DNA of 64,000 nt, taken from positions 1 through 64,000 of the forward strand of contig NZ_BILW01000033.1 of assembly GCF_004000765.1 (NCBI RefSeq), given 5' to 3'. This DNA comes from Paenibacillus chondroitinus NBRC 15376. Lineage in GTDB: Bacteria; Bacillota; Bacilli; Paenibacillales; NBRC-103111. Below the pieces are notes generated by a model that had not been told where the DNA came from, made no database searches, and saw only the letters and a list, made by a program, of their open reading frames with translations. Positions 44,101 to 53,236 of this stretch are shown piece after piece (positions within the stretch are counted from its first letter, which is position 1; every line of letters starts with the position of its first letter). The position numbers and the translations under genes were made by a program.

Positions 44101-44532
44101 ACCGTGCCATCTAACCCGCCTACTAGCACGCCAACGGATTCGCCGTCTAGTACGCCGTCTAATCCACCATCCAGCACGCCGACGAATCCGCCAAAACACG
44201 ATTCATCATCGAATGATCCGGATCCGACTCCGAGTGCTTCAACATCACCGAAGCCAAGTACGTCGCCTGCTCCGTCCGGTTCGCCAAGTCCGGGTCTGGG
44301 CACAAGCCCGAGTCCGAGTCCAAGCCCAAGTCCTGGTTTGTCGCCGAGTCCGACGCCTGCTCAATCAAACGGGTCTGCGCCTTCGCTTAGTCCACAGCCA
44401 ACGACGTTGGATGGTCTCCAGCCGGAGACACTCCCGGTGACCGGTGAGTCCAGTCACACGGCAGTGAAATTATCCGGTTTGGCGCTCATTCTTCTAGGAT
44501 TCCTCTTACGGAGAAAATGGCGTAAAAATTAA
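41146..44532 (+). CDS. LPVTG-anchored adhesin with Cna-type collagen-binding repeats
   Basis: A 1128-residue surface protein. A signal peptide (about residues 1-36) is followed by an adhesin-type first domain, then five related collagen-binding (Cna A-type) units starting near residues 188, 322, 461, 601 and 742, each about 135-140 residues. A SpaA/CnaB-type domain (about 893-985, ending before VTNTK) and a Pro/Ser/Thr stalk (985-1090) lead to LPVTG (1096-1100), a hydrophobic span and RRKWRKN. It is the likely substrate of the adjacent sortase. GGAGGG precedes the ATG. The true ligand is unknown; collagen binding is only a family property. Confidence 0.9.
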   Translation: MKMLKKELKLLLVILLVFMQCLYAVGVSTKASATEISNTDNILESVTMAVYNSAGQVVTGNVYDQGARVRLDYTWSLPDGHSYRAGDTYTFMLPAQFLLFNNVGGSLTTGDDQVGTFQVNKDSRQVIITFNNFIESHDNVRGTLTINTQFNKSQITGSTTQIITIPIQSGEEVFTLIFRPDVPSTISKAGVANGFNAKQIDWTVDVNKSMDSIQQAVVKDPIPAGLAVPVSVAVYSLDVKLDGTMILGELLDSSQYTVSTDDSILAVHFADNPITHAYRIQFATAITDSTKSSFVNTATLSGSNKTPVQATATVEVKHGSVLKKIATDYATGTQTISWAIQYNYNEGNIPQSAAWLSDLFNESQELIAESFQIFPVTFNGIGGEVLGSVVPSTEYTLTPQTAEGKKGFKLQFLHDISSAYKVIYKTKASKPVLDNGSVTNTVTSGGGSSDTVVKPINQVVLVKSDGHIDYSTKIVEWNIAINGDSQQMSHVVVTDTFPYKGLRFLPDTFKVKQGAGVLDPSEYTLDDSVAPEDGFIVRFKNPLTGPVTINYKTAFNLEWIQPAGSKTDFYNTAQMAWLDRWENEQTKTVTDIFYTRDEVKNNGFKSGTYDAAHKQITWTVGVNYNSKPIEQAVVEDLLESNQKLDAVTLAVYKMVIAPNGTTTLGSVVDTSEYEYQIDAANKLKLSFKQPILGPYSIVFKTSLDGQLINSTTVNNTAKLFDASKPVSNDLKATVNIPHGGEYISKKGLQSGDKINWTITINQGQSTLNDALLIDTPTVNQLLLLDTFHLFKTIVDVNGNVTKGAELTKEIDYTLVIETDAGGKQTFRLHFVNPISSAYILEYQSLIAANDKDTVSNKVILSGNNVTTVTKETVQDIIVGVSSGSGTGSGVRGSLSVKKVDASNYTVLLSGATFDLYRKSDRTLDRIGTMTTNENGVANFTGLLKGNYVVKESAAPAGYALDANKEYPVSLSSGENYSITVTNTKSTVPSNPPTSTPTDSPSSTPSNPPSSTPTNPPKHDSSSNDPDPTPSASTSPKPSTSPAPSGSPSPGLGTSPSPSPSPSPGLSPSPTPAQSNGSAPSLSPQPTTLDGLQPETLPVTGESSHTAVKLSGLALILLGFLLRRKWRKN
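44096..44370 (+). repeat. Coding Pro/Ser/Thr low-complexity repeat (stalk)
   Basis: Degenerate tandem codons for Pro-Ser, Thr-Pro and Ser-Pro-Ser-Pro within the adhesin gene. Such a stretch usually forms an extended wall-spanning stalk and may vary in length by slippage. Confidence 0.8.
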
Positions 44533-44542
44533 AGTTAATGGA

Positions 44543-44578
44543 AAGCCTTAACAGCTCATTCGCTGTTAGGGCTTTTTT
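44543..44578 (+). terminator. Terminator after the adhesin gene
   Basis: AAGCCTTAACAGC and GCTGTTAGGGCTT around TCATTC, followed by TTTTT. Confidence 0.8.
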
Positions 44579-44624
44579 ATATTTTATTCTGATAAATTCT
44601 TACATATTTCTTGGCAATTAATAG

Positions 44625-44858
44625 GAATAAAGTCCTATATTTACTTGCAAGTAGGACTATATTCATGGTTAACTATAAATAGATTCTTTACAGTTAAAAA
44701 ATGAGGTGAGGGATGGCGAAGGTCGCAAGGAGAATCGTTAAAGTTGGGATTCACAGTATGGGTAGATCAAGCGTTTGAGCTGAGGAAAAACTGAGCAATC
44801 GTGCATCTAAGATGAGCGAACAGTATTTGGGCTGCGACAATTATAGTGGAGGTAAATC
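44625..44858 (+). other. Dyad and unclassified leader of the giant surface gene
   Basis: Arms GAATAAAGTCCTA (44625-44637) and TAGGACTATATTC (44652-44664) match at 12 of 13 positions across a 14-base gap; TACTTGCAAGTA (44642-44653) is a further palindrome inside. The following 190 bases contain GCGA/TCGC and GAATC/GATTC pairings and no gene. I compared it by eye with c-di-GMP, T-box and SAM patterns and found no match. Transcription probably starts in this region. Confidence 0.4.
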
Positions 44859-47800
44859 ATGCTGCGTTATCGGAAGAAAATGGCCATTCTGATGTCGCTG
44901 ATGCTGGTCATCCAGTTAATTGGCGGTATGCTTGGCGCGGTGCAGGCTGCACCATCTTATGCATTTGATGGAACTAAGCTCGATGAGTTTAGTGTAACTG
45001 GGTATGATTCAGATCCTAATGATCCGAATGGACTACAAAAGAAAGAATTATCGGAAGCTGTACTAGGGCGCGATACGGAAATTTTGGTCCATGCCCATAA
45101 TAAAACTCCGGGAACAATGGCCTTTAACGTTGGCGTTGAAGTTGTACTGCCGGACGGTCTTGAACTGGCAGAAGATATGAGTCCCAGTACGGTAGTAACG
45201 GATGGCGCAACAGGAACCATTACAGCTTTCTGGAAAGATATCAAAGATATCGCTGCCGGGGAAAGCTTCGATTTTCCTGTAAAAATCAAAGTTTCTAATA
45301 ACTACAGGAAAGCAAATAGCGGCGGTTTGGTTCCGTTTGGGACTATGTTGACGCCTACGGTTCGGTTATATGCGAGCAGTGATCCCCGCAAGTTATACTA
45401 TGACGCTGCGCTGCCTACCAAGACGTGGAGCAAAGCCATCAAGGTCACGCCTTTTTCCATCCGACTTATCAATGATGTGAAAAATGTGAAGGGGGCAGGA
45501 CCAGATGATGCACCTCCTGCAGGAGGCTCAGAGTGGGGAGAGCTTCCTTACAAGATCGAAATGGTTAACAATGCACGGTCATCTACAACGTTCACACTCT
45601 TTAAAGAGACAACGGATGCTGCTGTGGAGCACTACGGTTTTACAGGCCAAACCGGAACGCCGACACAAACGGTTACCAGCGGGGTACGAACCATAAACTG
45701 GACGCTTCCGGCACTAACCGTGGCAGGCGAGGACGGAAAAGGCAAGAAAACGTTTAGTTATCAGGCGGCCTTTTTGAATGCGGACTCAGGCAATCATATC
45801 ATGACGCATGGCACGCAGAAGGATGATAAGTTTGACTATTCAGCTACTGTGGACGGTCAAACCTTCACGGGATCTGTGACACAGAAGGTGACGGCTAGAG
45901 ATATCGTGATTTATAAAGGTGTACAGAAGAAGGCAGGTTCTTCTTCAGCGGGAAGCGAGGTCGGATACGGCGACAGGCTCGTATACACGCTGCGTGTCAA
46001 AGTCAATGAGTACGTTCCTGTGACAGGGATCACCGTTAAAGATACGCTGGGCGACGGCCAGGACTTCGTTGATAGTTCGGCAGTAGTTAAGGATGCAACC
46101 GGTGCAACAATATCCCGTGATTTCTCGAAAGCGGGTTCAGCGGATGGAACTACAGCCTTAACGTGGACGCTAGGCGATATGAACTACGCAAGTGCCACGG
46201 ATCGTGAATTTACAATTAATTATGAAGCCACCGTTCGGTCGACCTGGAAGGTTGCTAAATCCGGTGGAAGCAATGTAGTTGCAGCGGACGTCCTTGTCAA
46301 CAAGGCTGAGGTAAGCGGTGTATCTGTTTCGTCAGGAACGGTTACCGATTCCGATTCAACGGACATTCACGTGACGACGCCTAGTGTTAGTGAAAAAATC
46401 GTTAGAGTGAACGATGGAACTACCGTGGGGGGCCAGCCGGTCAATGAGACGAAGCAGGCGGTAACCGTAGGCGACACGGCTAGCTTTAAAGTGGCTTACG
46501 ACGCTGTGGGACTGCTGGCGAAACAGCACAAAGTCAAGCTTTATGACTATCTGCCTCTCGGCACGATGTATGAAGGCTCACTTAGCACTTATCAAATTAA
46601 TGGAATAACGCCTACATACGAAGCTGATATGCAAGCTCTCGTGTGGGATTTTGGCAATACGGATCTAGTCGAGGGTCAGGTAAGCCAACTTGCCACCGAG
46701 GTAAAAGTGCGGATTCAAAACGACACCAGCTACGTTACCAAGGATAAAGGGGCTAAAAACCTGGTTGTCCTTACTTATGAGAATTCAGAGGGTATTGTTG
46801 AAAGCAAGCGTAAAGAAGTTGAATTAGCTTATGTAGAGCCTGATGTGAGCATATCGCGCACAGTGAGCAAAACGACGGACCTTCACGGGAATGAATCCGT
46901 TACAATTACAATCAAGCTAACGAACAATGGATCGACACCGGCCTATCATGTCAAGCTGACGGATAAGTTAGCGGACGGCTTGCAGGACTTGCCGAGTAGT
47001 CCAAAATACACACAGACAGGCACTTCAATCAAATTTAATGAAATACCTTCCATAGAACCGGGAGATGCCAACTCGGTGACGCTGACGTATACAGCTCAGC
47101 TAATTGATCCAATCGGCGCGAGCAGAGATATTGTGCTGAAAGATGCGACGTGGACCTACTATGGGCAAAGCGACACTTCGGAAGAAGTCATCAATCGTCC
47201 TTACACCGGGCAAGAGACGACGACAACCACTATAACAACAGCCGGACCGACGATTACGAAAACCGTTGAGGATACCTCGGGTACGAAAACTTCCTTGAAG
47301 CCTGGAGATTGGGTAGTTTACAAGGTGGAAGTGAAAGTGCCGGACCACAACGTGACTTATTCACCATCGGTCGAAATTGAAATACCAAGCAATGAAGATT
47401 ATGCTGCCACGTATACAGGTTATAATTCCGGAACTCATACAGGGACGGGATCACAAACTGTCGATACGACGACAGCGGGTCTCATTAAAATTGATACCGG
47501 AATGGTAGAAGAGCAGGGCGCGACGTATACGTATTATGTTAAAACCACCGTTAAGAAGATTAATGCAGGTACATCGGTAAATGATACGTCTGGCGCAACC
47601 TTTAGATGGAAGGCAGAAGCATCAGCAACAACAAAGAAAAGCTTATCCGTTCAAAACACAGAAAAGCCTACGGTGACCATTAAAGCGCCGCAGTTGGAAA
47701 TCACCTTAAGTCCTGCTACAACATCTATGAAAGCAGGTGACACCCAAGCCTACACTGTCAAGGTGAAGAACAAGGGGCTAAACCCGGCCTATACCTTTAC

Positions 47801-50800
47801 GCCAACAGTAACGCTGCCTGCAGGATTTAGTTTTGATTCTGGAGACGGGGCGGCAACTGGGGTCACGATGACGTTCGCGCAAGTGACGACACTTGCTAGT
47901 AATGCCGAGCAAACATACACATTTACTGCCCGTCTTGACAACGTCAAGGGATCGGGATCAACGCAAACAATTCAAGCCTCCACAGGAGACTACTACAGTC
48001 TGCCTGATAGTGGCGGTGCCAAGTATGATTACGTGGCAGGTTCAGCTACAGTTGAGGTTCCGCGCGTCACGATTACAAATGTTATTACAGCAACGAGCAG
48101 TGGTGATATCACCAAGATTCGTCCAGGTGATACTGTAGACTATCAAGTTAAAGTGACAATACCTGACGGGACGATAGCGTACAACGTTGTCGTTGAAGAT
48201 GTGGTTGATTCTCTTGGAAGCAACTTTACTTTAACGAACAATACTGGCAATTTTACAATTGCAGGGAATAAGCTCACTAAAGTTTTAAGTAATTCGGAGA
48301 CGGATGCCTCACTAGGGGCTAGAGTGTTCACGTACACCTTCCAAGCACGAGCGAAGGCAGGTGTTTTTGACTCCACTGAAGTAGTTCCGTACAAAACTAC
48401 GGCAGTGGCCAAGTGGAATAAGCAAAACGGTTCCGACCCAGCCCAAACGGCTGATGCAGTAACGAGTATTGCCATTATGCAGCCAAAATTAACCGTGGCT
48501 CCAGTGGCGATTGCCGATACGAAGTTTTCCAAAACCAACACCGAGATCACAGTTGAGTTTGAACTAAATAACGTTGGGAACGCGAAGGCATACAAGCCTT
48601 CCGTGGAAGTTAAACTGCCAAGCGAACTGAACGTGAAGCCAGGCTCGATTTCGGACGGCGGCTCCCTTAGCGGTGGCGACACGCTTACATGGTCGGCGCT
48701 CTCTGATCTAGCTGTAAGCGGTAAGAAAAAAGTGACCTTCATAGTCACGACGAAACCAGAAGTTTTACCGGGGACGACAGGGATTACAATTAACGGTAAA
48801 ATAACCGGATACGAGTCCCGGGAAACAACTCCGGTTGCCATTTACACACCTGTAGTATCCTTGCCGCAGGTACTCTCTGTAGATGTGTTGACGGTATCGG
48901 CTTCAATCAAAGAATCGACGAACAACAGCACGACGACAGTGCGCCCTGGGGATGAAGTGACCTATCTCCTGAATTTGGATCAGCCGCTTAATACGACCTC
49001 GTATCATGTAAACCTTGATTCGCTGTCAGGGCTTGTCCAACAGGATATCATTTCGGTAGGCAAAATCGTTGGCGGCTCTGTCACTGATATTCCGAAAGTT
49101 GGAGATAAGTATCCGCTTGGGTCTATCACGGGAGATGCCAGTCCGACGGACCCGTCCGCGCAGTATCAAATTGTTACAAGGTTGAAAACGGATGGACCGG
49201 CAGGCGGCTACTTCGCACAGTTCACGCCGAAGCTTAATTATCAGACAGCGGCTGTTGAAGGCGCGCCTCGAACCATATCGGCCGAGATGCTGTCCGTGAA
49301 CGTCGTGCAACCTGACATTTCCCTGCTGTTAAGCAGCATCAAACCGGCTCGTCCGGATGGTTCCGTTCCGTTCGATACGGCGAGTGAAGAGCTTCTCTTC
49401 ACCATGAAGCTGACGAATAACGGGCAAAGTACCGCGTTCAACCCGTTTACGACGATTCAGCTTCCAACGGGCGTTCATATCAGCTGGGCGGATTCTAGGG
49501 CTACAGTAAGCGGATCTACCTATAGCTTGACTTGGGAGAGCATGCCGATTCAGCCTGGCAGCAACAGTGAATTACAATTCAAAGTACAGGCGGATAACGC
49601 TACCGTGGTTAGCTCGGTATATAGCGTCAAGTATACCTTGAACGAATACTACTCTCTCCCTTCGAAGGGTGGGAAGAAGTATGATGAGCTGGGTTCAAAT
49701 TTAATCAACGCCATTGTACTTGGGCAGCACACGTTGAATACGGCTCCGGATCAAAGTGTGAAGGCCGGACAAACGGCAACCTTCCCGCACATCGTGACGA
49801 ATACAGGAGCCGGTGTAGATCTCTTCAAGCTTGAAGTGAACACGCCATTTACTACGGATGTGATCGTTAATGGCCAAGTGGCAGCCACGTGGGCATTCGA
49901 TCAAGGCCAGTGGAAATGGACCTACCTCTCTCCGGATGTGAATCAAGGCGGCGTCCCAGGCTTCATGTTAAATGCCGGACAGCAGCAGGCGTTGCAGCTA
50001 GTCGTTCATGTTCCGGAAGGCACTCCATATGACAACGATCATCCGTATCTGATCGGCCTGAAGGCATCGGCCGCCGAGAGCGGAAAAGAAGAGAGCATTC
50101 AAGATAAGTTATACGTTGTTGGGGATCCAATTGACGGATGGGCGGGTAGTCAGCCGCGTTCGCCATGGACAGAACCGGTGCTTGCACCAGGGGATCCATT
50201 GAAGCTCTCAGCGGTTAGCTCTAACGATGTGCAGCGAGTGGAAGCTGTTTATATCCATGGCTCCCATTCCGAAATCATTCAATTCGTGCTTACGAATCCG
50301 GAAACATACATTACAGATGGCCATAAAGAATGGAAAAACGTGCTGACACGGTTACCGGACGATATTCTGGGTAATCAGACTTCAGAGTCGTTCAAACTAA
50401 CCTTCAAAGGTTATGATGCGGCAATCGGCGGTCACGACATCCAGACAGATGCACCTAACGGCGCATTAGGCGGCAATAATGGTTTTACAGTGAAAAATGC
50501 GATTGAAATTCTTGGTACCATTACAGTTGCAGGAGAACACCGGTCAATCGCCGGCGCTACCGTTACCTTGTACAACGAAGATGCCAGCCATGTGGAAATC
50601 GCAAAAACAACAACGGATGCCAACGGTGGCTACAATTTCGGACAACGCAAGGCAGCGCGTTACAGCATCGTGGTACAAGCTGAGAATTACGCAGAGGCAA
50701 GCAAAACGTTCTATGCGATACCGAGCACAGTTGGAAGCAACCAAGTTATCGTAGATGCTGAGCTAAGCCAGTATCGCTTAGTCTTAACAGCTGATCCTAG

Positions 50801-53096
50801 CAGCATTGTCGGCGATGGGAAGTCCACGACTGTTTTAACGGCAGTTGTATTGGATCAAGCGGGTCAACCGCTTTCGAATGTTCAAGTGAACTTCAGTGCT
50901 CCAATCGGTACTTTCGTTGGGGGCTCATCGGCTGTCACGAATGAAAAAGGTGAAGCAAAAGTAACGTTCAAGTCTGCCGTCATCGAGGGCATCATCTCCG
51001 AGCGGTTCCCGATTCAGGCAGTTGCTGACGACAGTCCGCGCGATCTCCATGCCAAAGCGCAAATTATCATGACGTTTGAACCGGCTAGCATTGTCGGGAT
51101 TGTTACTGAGATGATCGATGGCGTTGTAACACCGGTTAATGGAGCTCATGTTGTCATTACGGCTAATTTTGACGGGAATCCCGGGGTCGACTTTACTGGC
51201 GATGCTTACACGGTTACGAAAGATACGTACCAAGGCTATTACAAAATCGCGATCCCTCGCGGAGGCGTCGATTATCAAATGCAAATTACGAAGCCTGTTC
51301 AAATCGGCGGACAAACCCAACTTATCACCTACACACAAACGATAACGGCAGGTGTTGTTTCCGGTACAGGACATGAAGAATTTATGCCTTCCAAAGGGGC
51401 CAGCGGTCTTATTGCAGTAGGTAACGACAATCAGAGTGTCGGTGTGTTTCCTGCGGACATGACGAACAAAATGAGAGTTCGCTTGTTAGATGGCTCAAAT
51501 CATGAAATTTCGAATGCTCCGCTTCAAGCCAACGGAACGTTCAGTATGAATGGCCTGACGCAAGGCGAATACAGGATGGAAATTAGCTACGAAGTAGAGC
51601 CGGGCGTATTCATTGTGCTGAATGAGAATGCGCAAGGGGAACTGTCTAAGCTGAAAATCAGCAGCGATGGCGAACTGAACATTGCGCTTGAGCTAATCGA
51701 CCCTTATGGTAAAGTTACGGATGCCATGACGGGGGAAGTAATCGAAGATGCGCATGTTGAACTGTACTATGCAGATACGCCTAGAAACGGAATTAATGGA
51801 AAAACTAAACACACTATGGTACCACTTCCTGTTCTCACAGGCTTTGCGCCAAACGATAACAAGAACCCGCAGAATACAGATGCAGCCGGCGATTACGCTT
51901 ATATGGTCTTCCCGACATCGGATTACTACATCCGAGTCACGAAACCGGGGTATGTGACTTACATCAGTCCGACGATATCCGTGGAATATGCAATCGTTAA
52001 GCACGATTTGCAAATGCAGCGGGAATCAACATCAGACAAAGGCAATGGCGGCTCTGTCGGAGGCAGTATTGTTCTGCCGGGTCAAACAGACTTGTCCGTT
52101 CATTTATTTTCGGATAAAGCCAATTATGGTGAAGGACAAGAAATCACGTTTACGGTTGAATACAGCAACAAAACAGGCACATTAGCGCAGGTAGTTAACA
52201 TTAGCGCACAAATTCCAACCTACACGACGGTCGCTGACGCAGCAGGCGGATCCGTGAACGGAAATACGATCACGTGGGCGATCGGTGATTTGGCCGCCAA
52301 TGGAAAAGGGTCGTTGACCTACAAAGTGAAAGTGTTGTCCAACGCTCTTCCCAAAGCGGAACAAAACGTAACGAACGAGGCATCGATTTCAAGTAAGACA
52401 ACGCTCGTACATCTGGAAGACGATAAGTCCACGCTTCAAGTGATGTTGTTCTCGAACCGTTATGAGAATAGCAAGCACACCAGATATATCATGGGATACC
52501 CTGATCTGGAATTCAAACCGCTGCGCAATATTACCCGCGCTGAAGTTGCGGCGATTTTCGCAAGGATCATGGATCTGCGCAGTACAGTGAAAGGGGAAGT
52601 ACTCTACCCGGATGTGCCAATCGCTTATTGGGGCAGCGAGTACATTGAGGCTGCTACGAGAGCCGGCTTGTTTGGCGGGTATGAGGATCGATCGTTCCGG
52701 CCGGATACCGCAATTACGCGTGCTGAGCTATCGGCTGTCATAGCCCGTTACCTGAGCCTGAAAGCAGATGCATCCAACAATCTTCATTTCAATGATATTT
52801 CTGCGCACTGGGCGAAGAATGAGATCGAGGAGATTTACCGTTATCACATCATCAACGGATATCCGGACGGCTCCTTCCAACCGGGGCAAGCGATGATTCG
52901 CTCAGAAGCTGTGACGATGATTAATCGTCTTCTGCACCGCGGTCCGTTGAAAAACGCCAGTCAGTCTTTCCCTGACGTCTCCCCGTCTTATTGGGGCTTC
53001 GAGCAAGTAGAGGAAAGCGCCAATACGCACGAGTACAAACGCAATGAAGACGGCTCAGAAACATTAACCAAGTTGATACCTGAGCCACTCTGGTAA
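44859..53096 (+). CDS. Giant S-layer-homology protein with DUF11/Ig-like repeats
   Basis: A 2745-residue exported protein. A signal peptide ends near AVQA (about residue 31). From about 350 to 1750 come repeated DUF11/Ig-like units spaced 125-150 residues, with starts near 657, 795, 945, 1068, 1208, 1341, 1484 and 1621. Then come a carboxypeptidase-regulatory or CnaB-like domain (about 1882), a Big_1 invasin-like domain (about 1970), two more CnaB-like domains (about 2077 and 2285), a last DUF11 (about 2409) and three SLH domains (about 2542-2695). SLH domains bind pyruvylated wall polysaccharide, so it is held non-covalently, unlike its sortase-anchored neighbour. GGAGGT precedes the ATG. 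Function unknown; adhesion or surface architecture is an inference. Confidence 0.88.
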   Translation: MLRYRKKMAILMSLMLVIQLIGGMLGAVQAAPSYAFDGTKLDEFSVTGYDSDPNDPNGLQKKELSEAVLGRDTEILVHAHNKTPGTMAFNVGVEVVLPDGLELAEDMSPSTVVTDGATGTITAFWKDIKDIAAGESFDFPVKIKVSNNYRKANSGGLVPFGTMLTPTVRLYASSDPRKLYYDAALPTKTWSKAIKVTPFSIRLINDVKNVKGAGPDDAPPAGGSEWGELPYKIEMVNNARSSTTFTLFKETTDAAVEHYGFTGQTGTPTQTVTSGVRTINWTLPALTVAGEDGKGKKTFSYQAAFLNADSGNHIMTHGTQKDDKFDYSATVDGQTFTGSVTQKVTARDIVIYKGVQKKAGSSSAGSEVGYGDRLVYTLRVKVNEYVPVTGITVKDTLGDGQDFVDSSAVVKDATGATISRDFSKAGSADGTTALTWTLGDMNYASATDREFTINYEATVRSTWKVAKSGGSNVVAADVLVNKAEVSGVSVSSGTVTDSDSTDIHVTTPSVSEKIVRVNDGTTVGGQPVNETKQAVTVGDTASFKVAYDAVGLLAKQHKVKLYDYLPLGTMYEGSLSTYQINGITPTYEADMQALVWDFGNTDLVEGQVSQLATEVKVRIQNDTSYVTKDKGAKNLVVLTYENSEGIVESKRKEVELAYVEPDVSISRTVSKTTDLHGNESVTITIKLTNNGSTPAYHVKLTDKLADGLQDLPSSPKYTQTGTSIKFNEIPSIEPGDANSVTLTYTAQLIDPIGASRDIVLKDATWTYYGQSDTSEEVINRPYTGQETTTTTITTAGPTITKTVEDTSGTKTSLKPGDWVVYKVEVKVPDHNVTYSPSVEIEIPSNEDYAATYTGYNSGTHTGTGSQTVDTTTAGLIKIDTGMVEEQGATYTYYVKTTVKKINAGTSVNDTSGATFRWKAEASATTKKSLSVQNTEKPTVTIKAPQLEITLSPATTSMKAGDTQAYTVKVKNKGLNPAYTFTPTVTLPAGFSFDSGDGAATGVTMTFAQVTTLASNAEQTYTFTARLDNVKGSGSTQTIQASTGDYYSLPDSGGAKYDYVAGSATVEVPRVTITNVITATSSGDITKIRPGDTVDYQVKVTIPDGTIAYNVVVEDVVDSLGSNFTLTNNTGNFTIAGNKLTKVLSNSETDASLGARVFTYTFQARAKAGVFDSTEVVPYKTTAVAKWNKQNGSDPAQTADAVTSIAIMQPKLTVAPVAIADTKFSKTNTEITVEFELNNVGNAKAYKPSVEVKLPSELNVKPGSISDGGSLSGGDTLTWSALSDLAVSGKKKVTFIVTTKPEVLPGTTGITINGKITGYESRETTPVAIYTPVVSLPQVLSVDVLTVSASIKESTNNSTTTVRPGDEVTYLLNLDQPLNTTSYHVNLDSLSGLVQQDIISVGKIVGGSVTDIPKVGDKYPLGSITGDASPTDPSAQYQIVTRLKTDGPAGGYFAQFTPKLNYQTAAVEGAPRTISAEMLSVNVVQPDISLLLSSIKPARPDGSVPFDTASEELLFTMKLTNNGQSTAFNPFTTIQLPTGVHISWADSRATVSGSTYSLTWESMPIQPGSNSELQFKVQADNATVVSSVYSVKYTLNEYYSLPSKGGKKYDELGSNLINAIVLGQHTLNTAPDQSVKAGQTATFPHIVTNTGAGVDLFKLEVNTPFTTDVIVNGQVAATWAFDQGQWKWTYLSPDVNQGGVPGFMLNAGQQQALQLVVHVPEGTPYDNDHPYLIGLKASAAESGKEESIQDKLYVVGDPIDGWAGSQPRSPWTEPVLAPGDPLKLSAVSSNDVQRVEAVYIHGSHSEIIQFVLTNPETYITDGHKEWKNVLTRLPDDILGNQTSESFKLTFKGYDAAIGGHDIQTDAPNGALGGNNGFTVKNAIEILGTITVAGEHRSIAGATVTLYNEDASHVEIAKTTTDANGGYNFGQRKAARYSIVVQAENYAEASKTFYAIPSTVGSNQVIVDAELSQYRLVLTADPSSIVGDGKSTTVLTAVVLDQAGQPLSNVQVNFSAPIGTFVGGSSAVTNEKGEAKVTFKSAVIEGIISERFPIQAVADDSPRDLHAKAQIIMTFEPASIVGIVTEMIDGVVTPVNGAHVVITANFDGNPGVDFTGDAYTVTKDTYQGYYKIAIPRGGVDYQMQITKPVQIGGQTQLITYTQTITAGVVSGTGHEEFMPSKGASGLIAVGNDNQSVGVFPADMTNKMRVRLLDGSNHEISNAPLQANGTFSMNGLTQGEYRMEISYEVEPGVFIVLNENAQGELSKLKISSDGELNIALELIDPYGKVTDAMTGEVIEDAHVELYYADTPRNGINGKTKHTMVPLPVLTGFAPNDNKNPQNTDAAGDYAYMVFPTSDYYIRVTKPGYVTYISPTISVEYAIVKHDLQMQRESTSDKGNGGSVGGSIVLPGQTDLSVHLFSDKANYGEGQEITFTVEYSNKTGTLAQVVNISAQIPTYTTVADAAGGSVNGNTITWAIGDLAANGKGSLTYKVKVLSNALPKAEQNVTNEASISSKTTLVHLEDDKSTLQVMLFSNRYENSKHTRYIMGYPDLEFKPLRNITRAEVAAIFARIMDLRSTVKGEVLYPDVPIAYWGSEYIEAATRAGLFGGYEDRSFRPDTAITRAELSAVIARYLSLKADASNNLHFNDISAHWAKNEIEEIYRYHIINGYPDGSFQPGQAMIRSEAVTMINRLLHRGPLKNASQSFPDVSPSYWGFEQVEESANTHEYKRNEDGSETLTKLIPEPLW

Positions 53097-53105
53097 TGAA
53101 AATAG

Positions 53106-53141
53106 AGGCAGGAGCCCCTCGGGGTATCCTGCTTCTTTTCT
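53106..53141 (+). terminator. Terminator after the giant surface gene
   Basis: GCAGGA-gc-CCC and GGGG-ta-TCCTGC arms, followed by a TTCTTTTC run. It closes the surface island. Confidence 0.75.
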
Positions 53142-53236
53142 TTCTATTCCAGGTGATTAGAGCCTCTCGAAAATGGAAAAACTAGGAGAAGAACTGCTAG
53201 AGAGCAAATTTTCCTTATGTCAGGGAGGCAATGGTT

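Noticed and set aside
44666-44858. c-di-GMP riboswitch before the giant surface gene
   Set aside because: The conserved GEMM segments and tetraloop receptor could not be found; left as unclassified leader.
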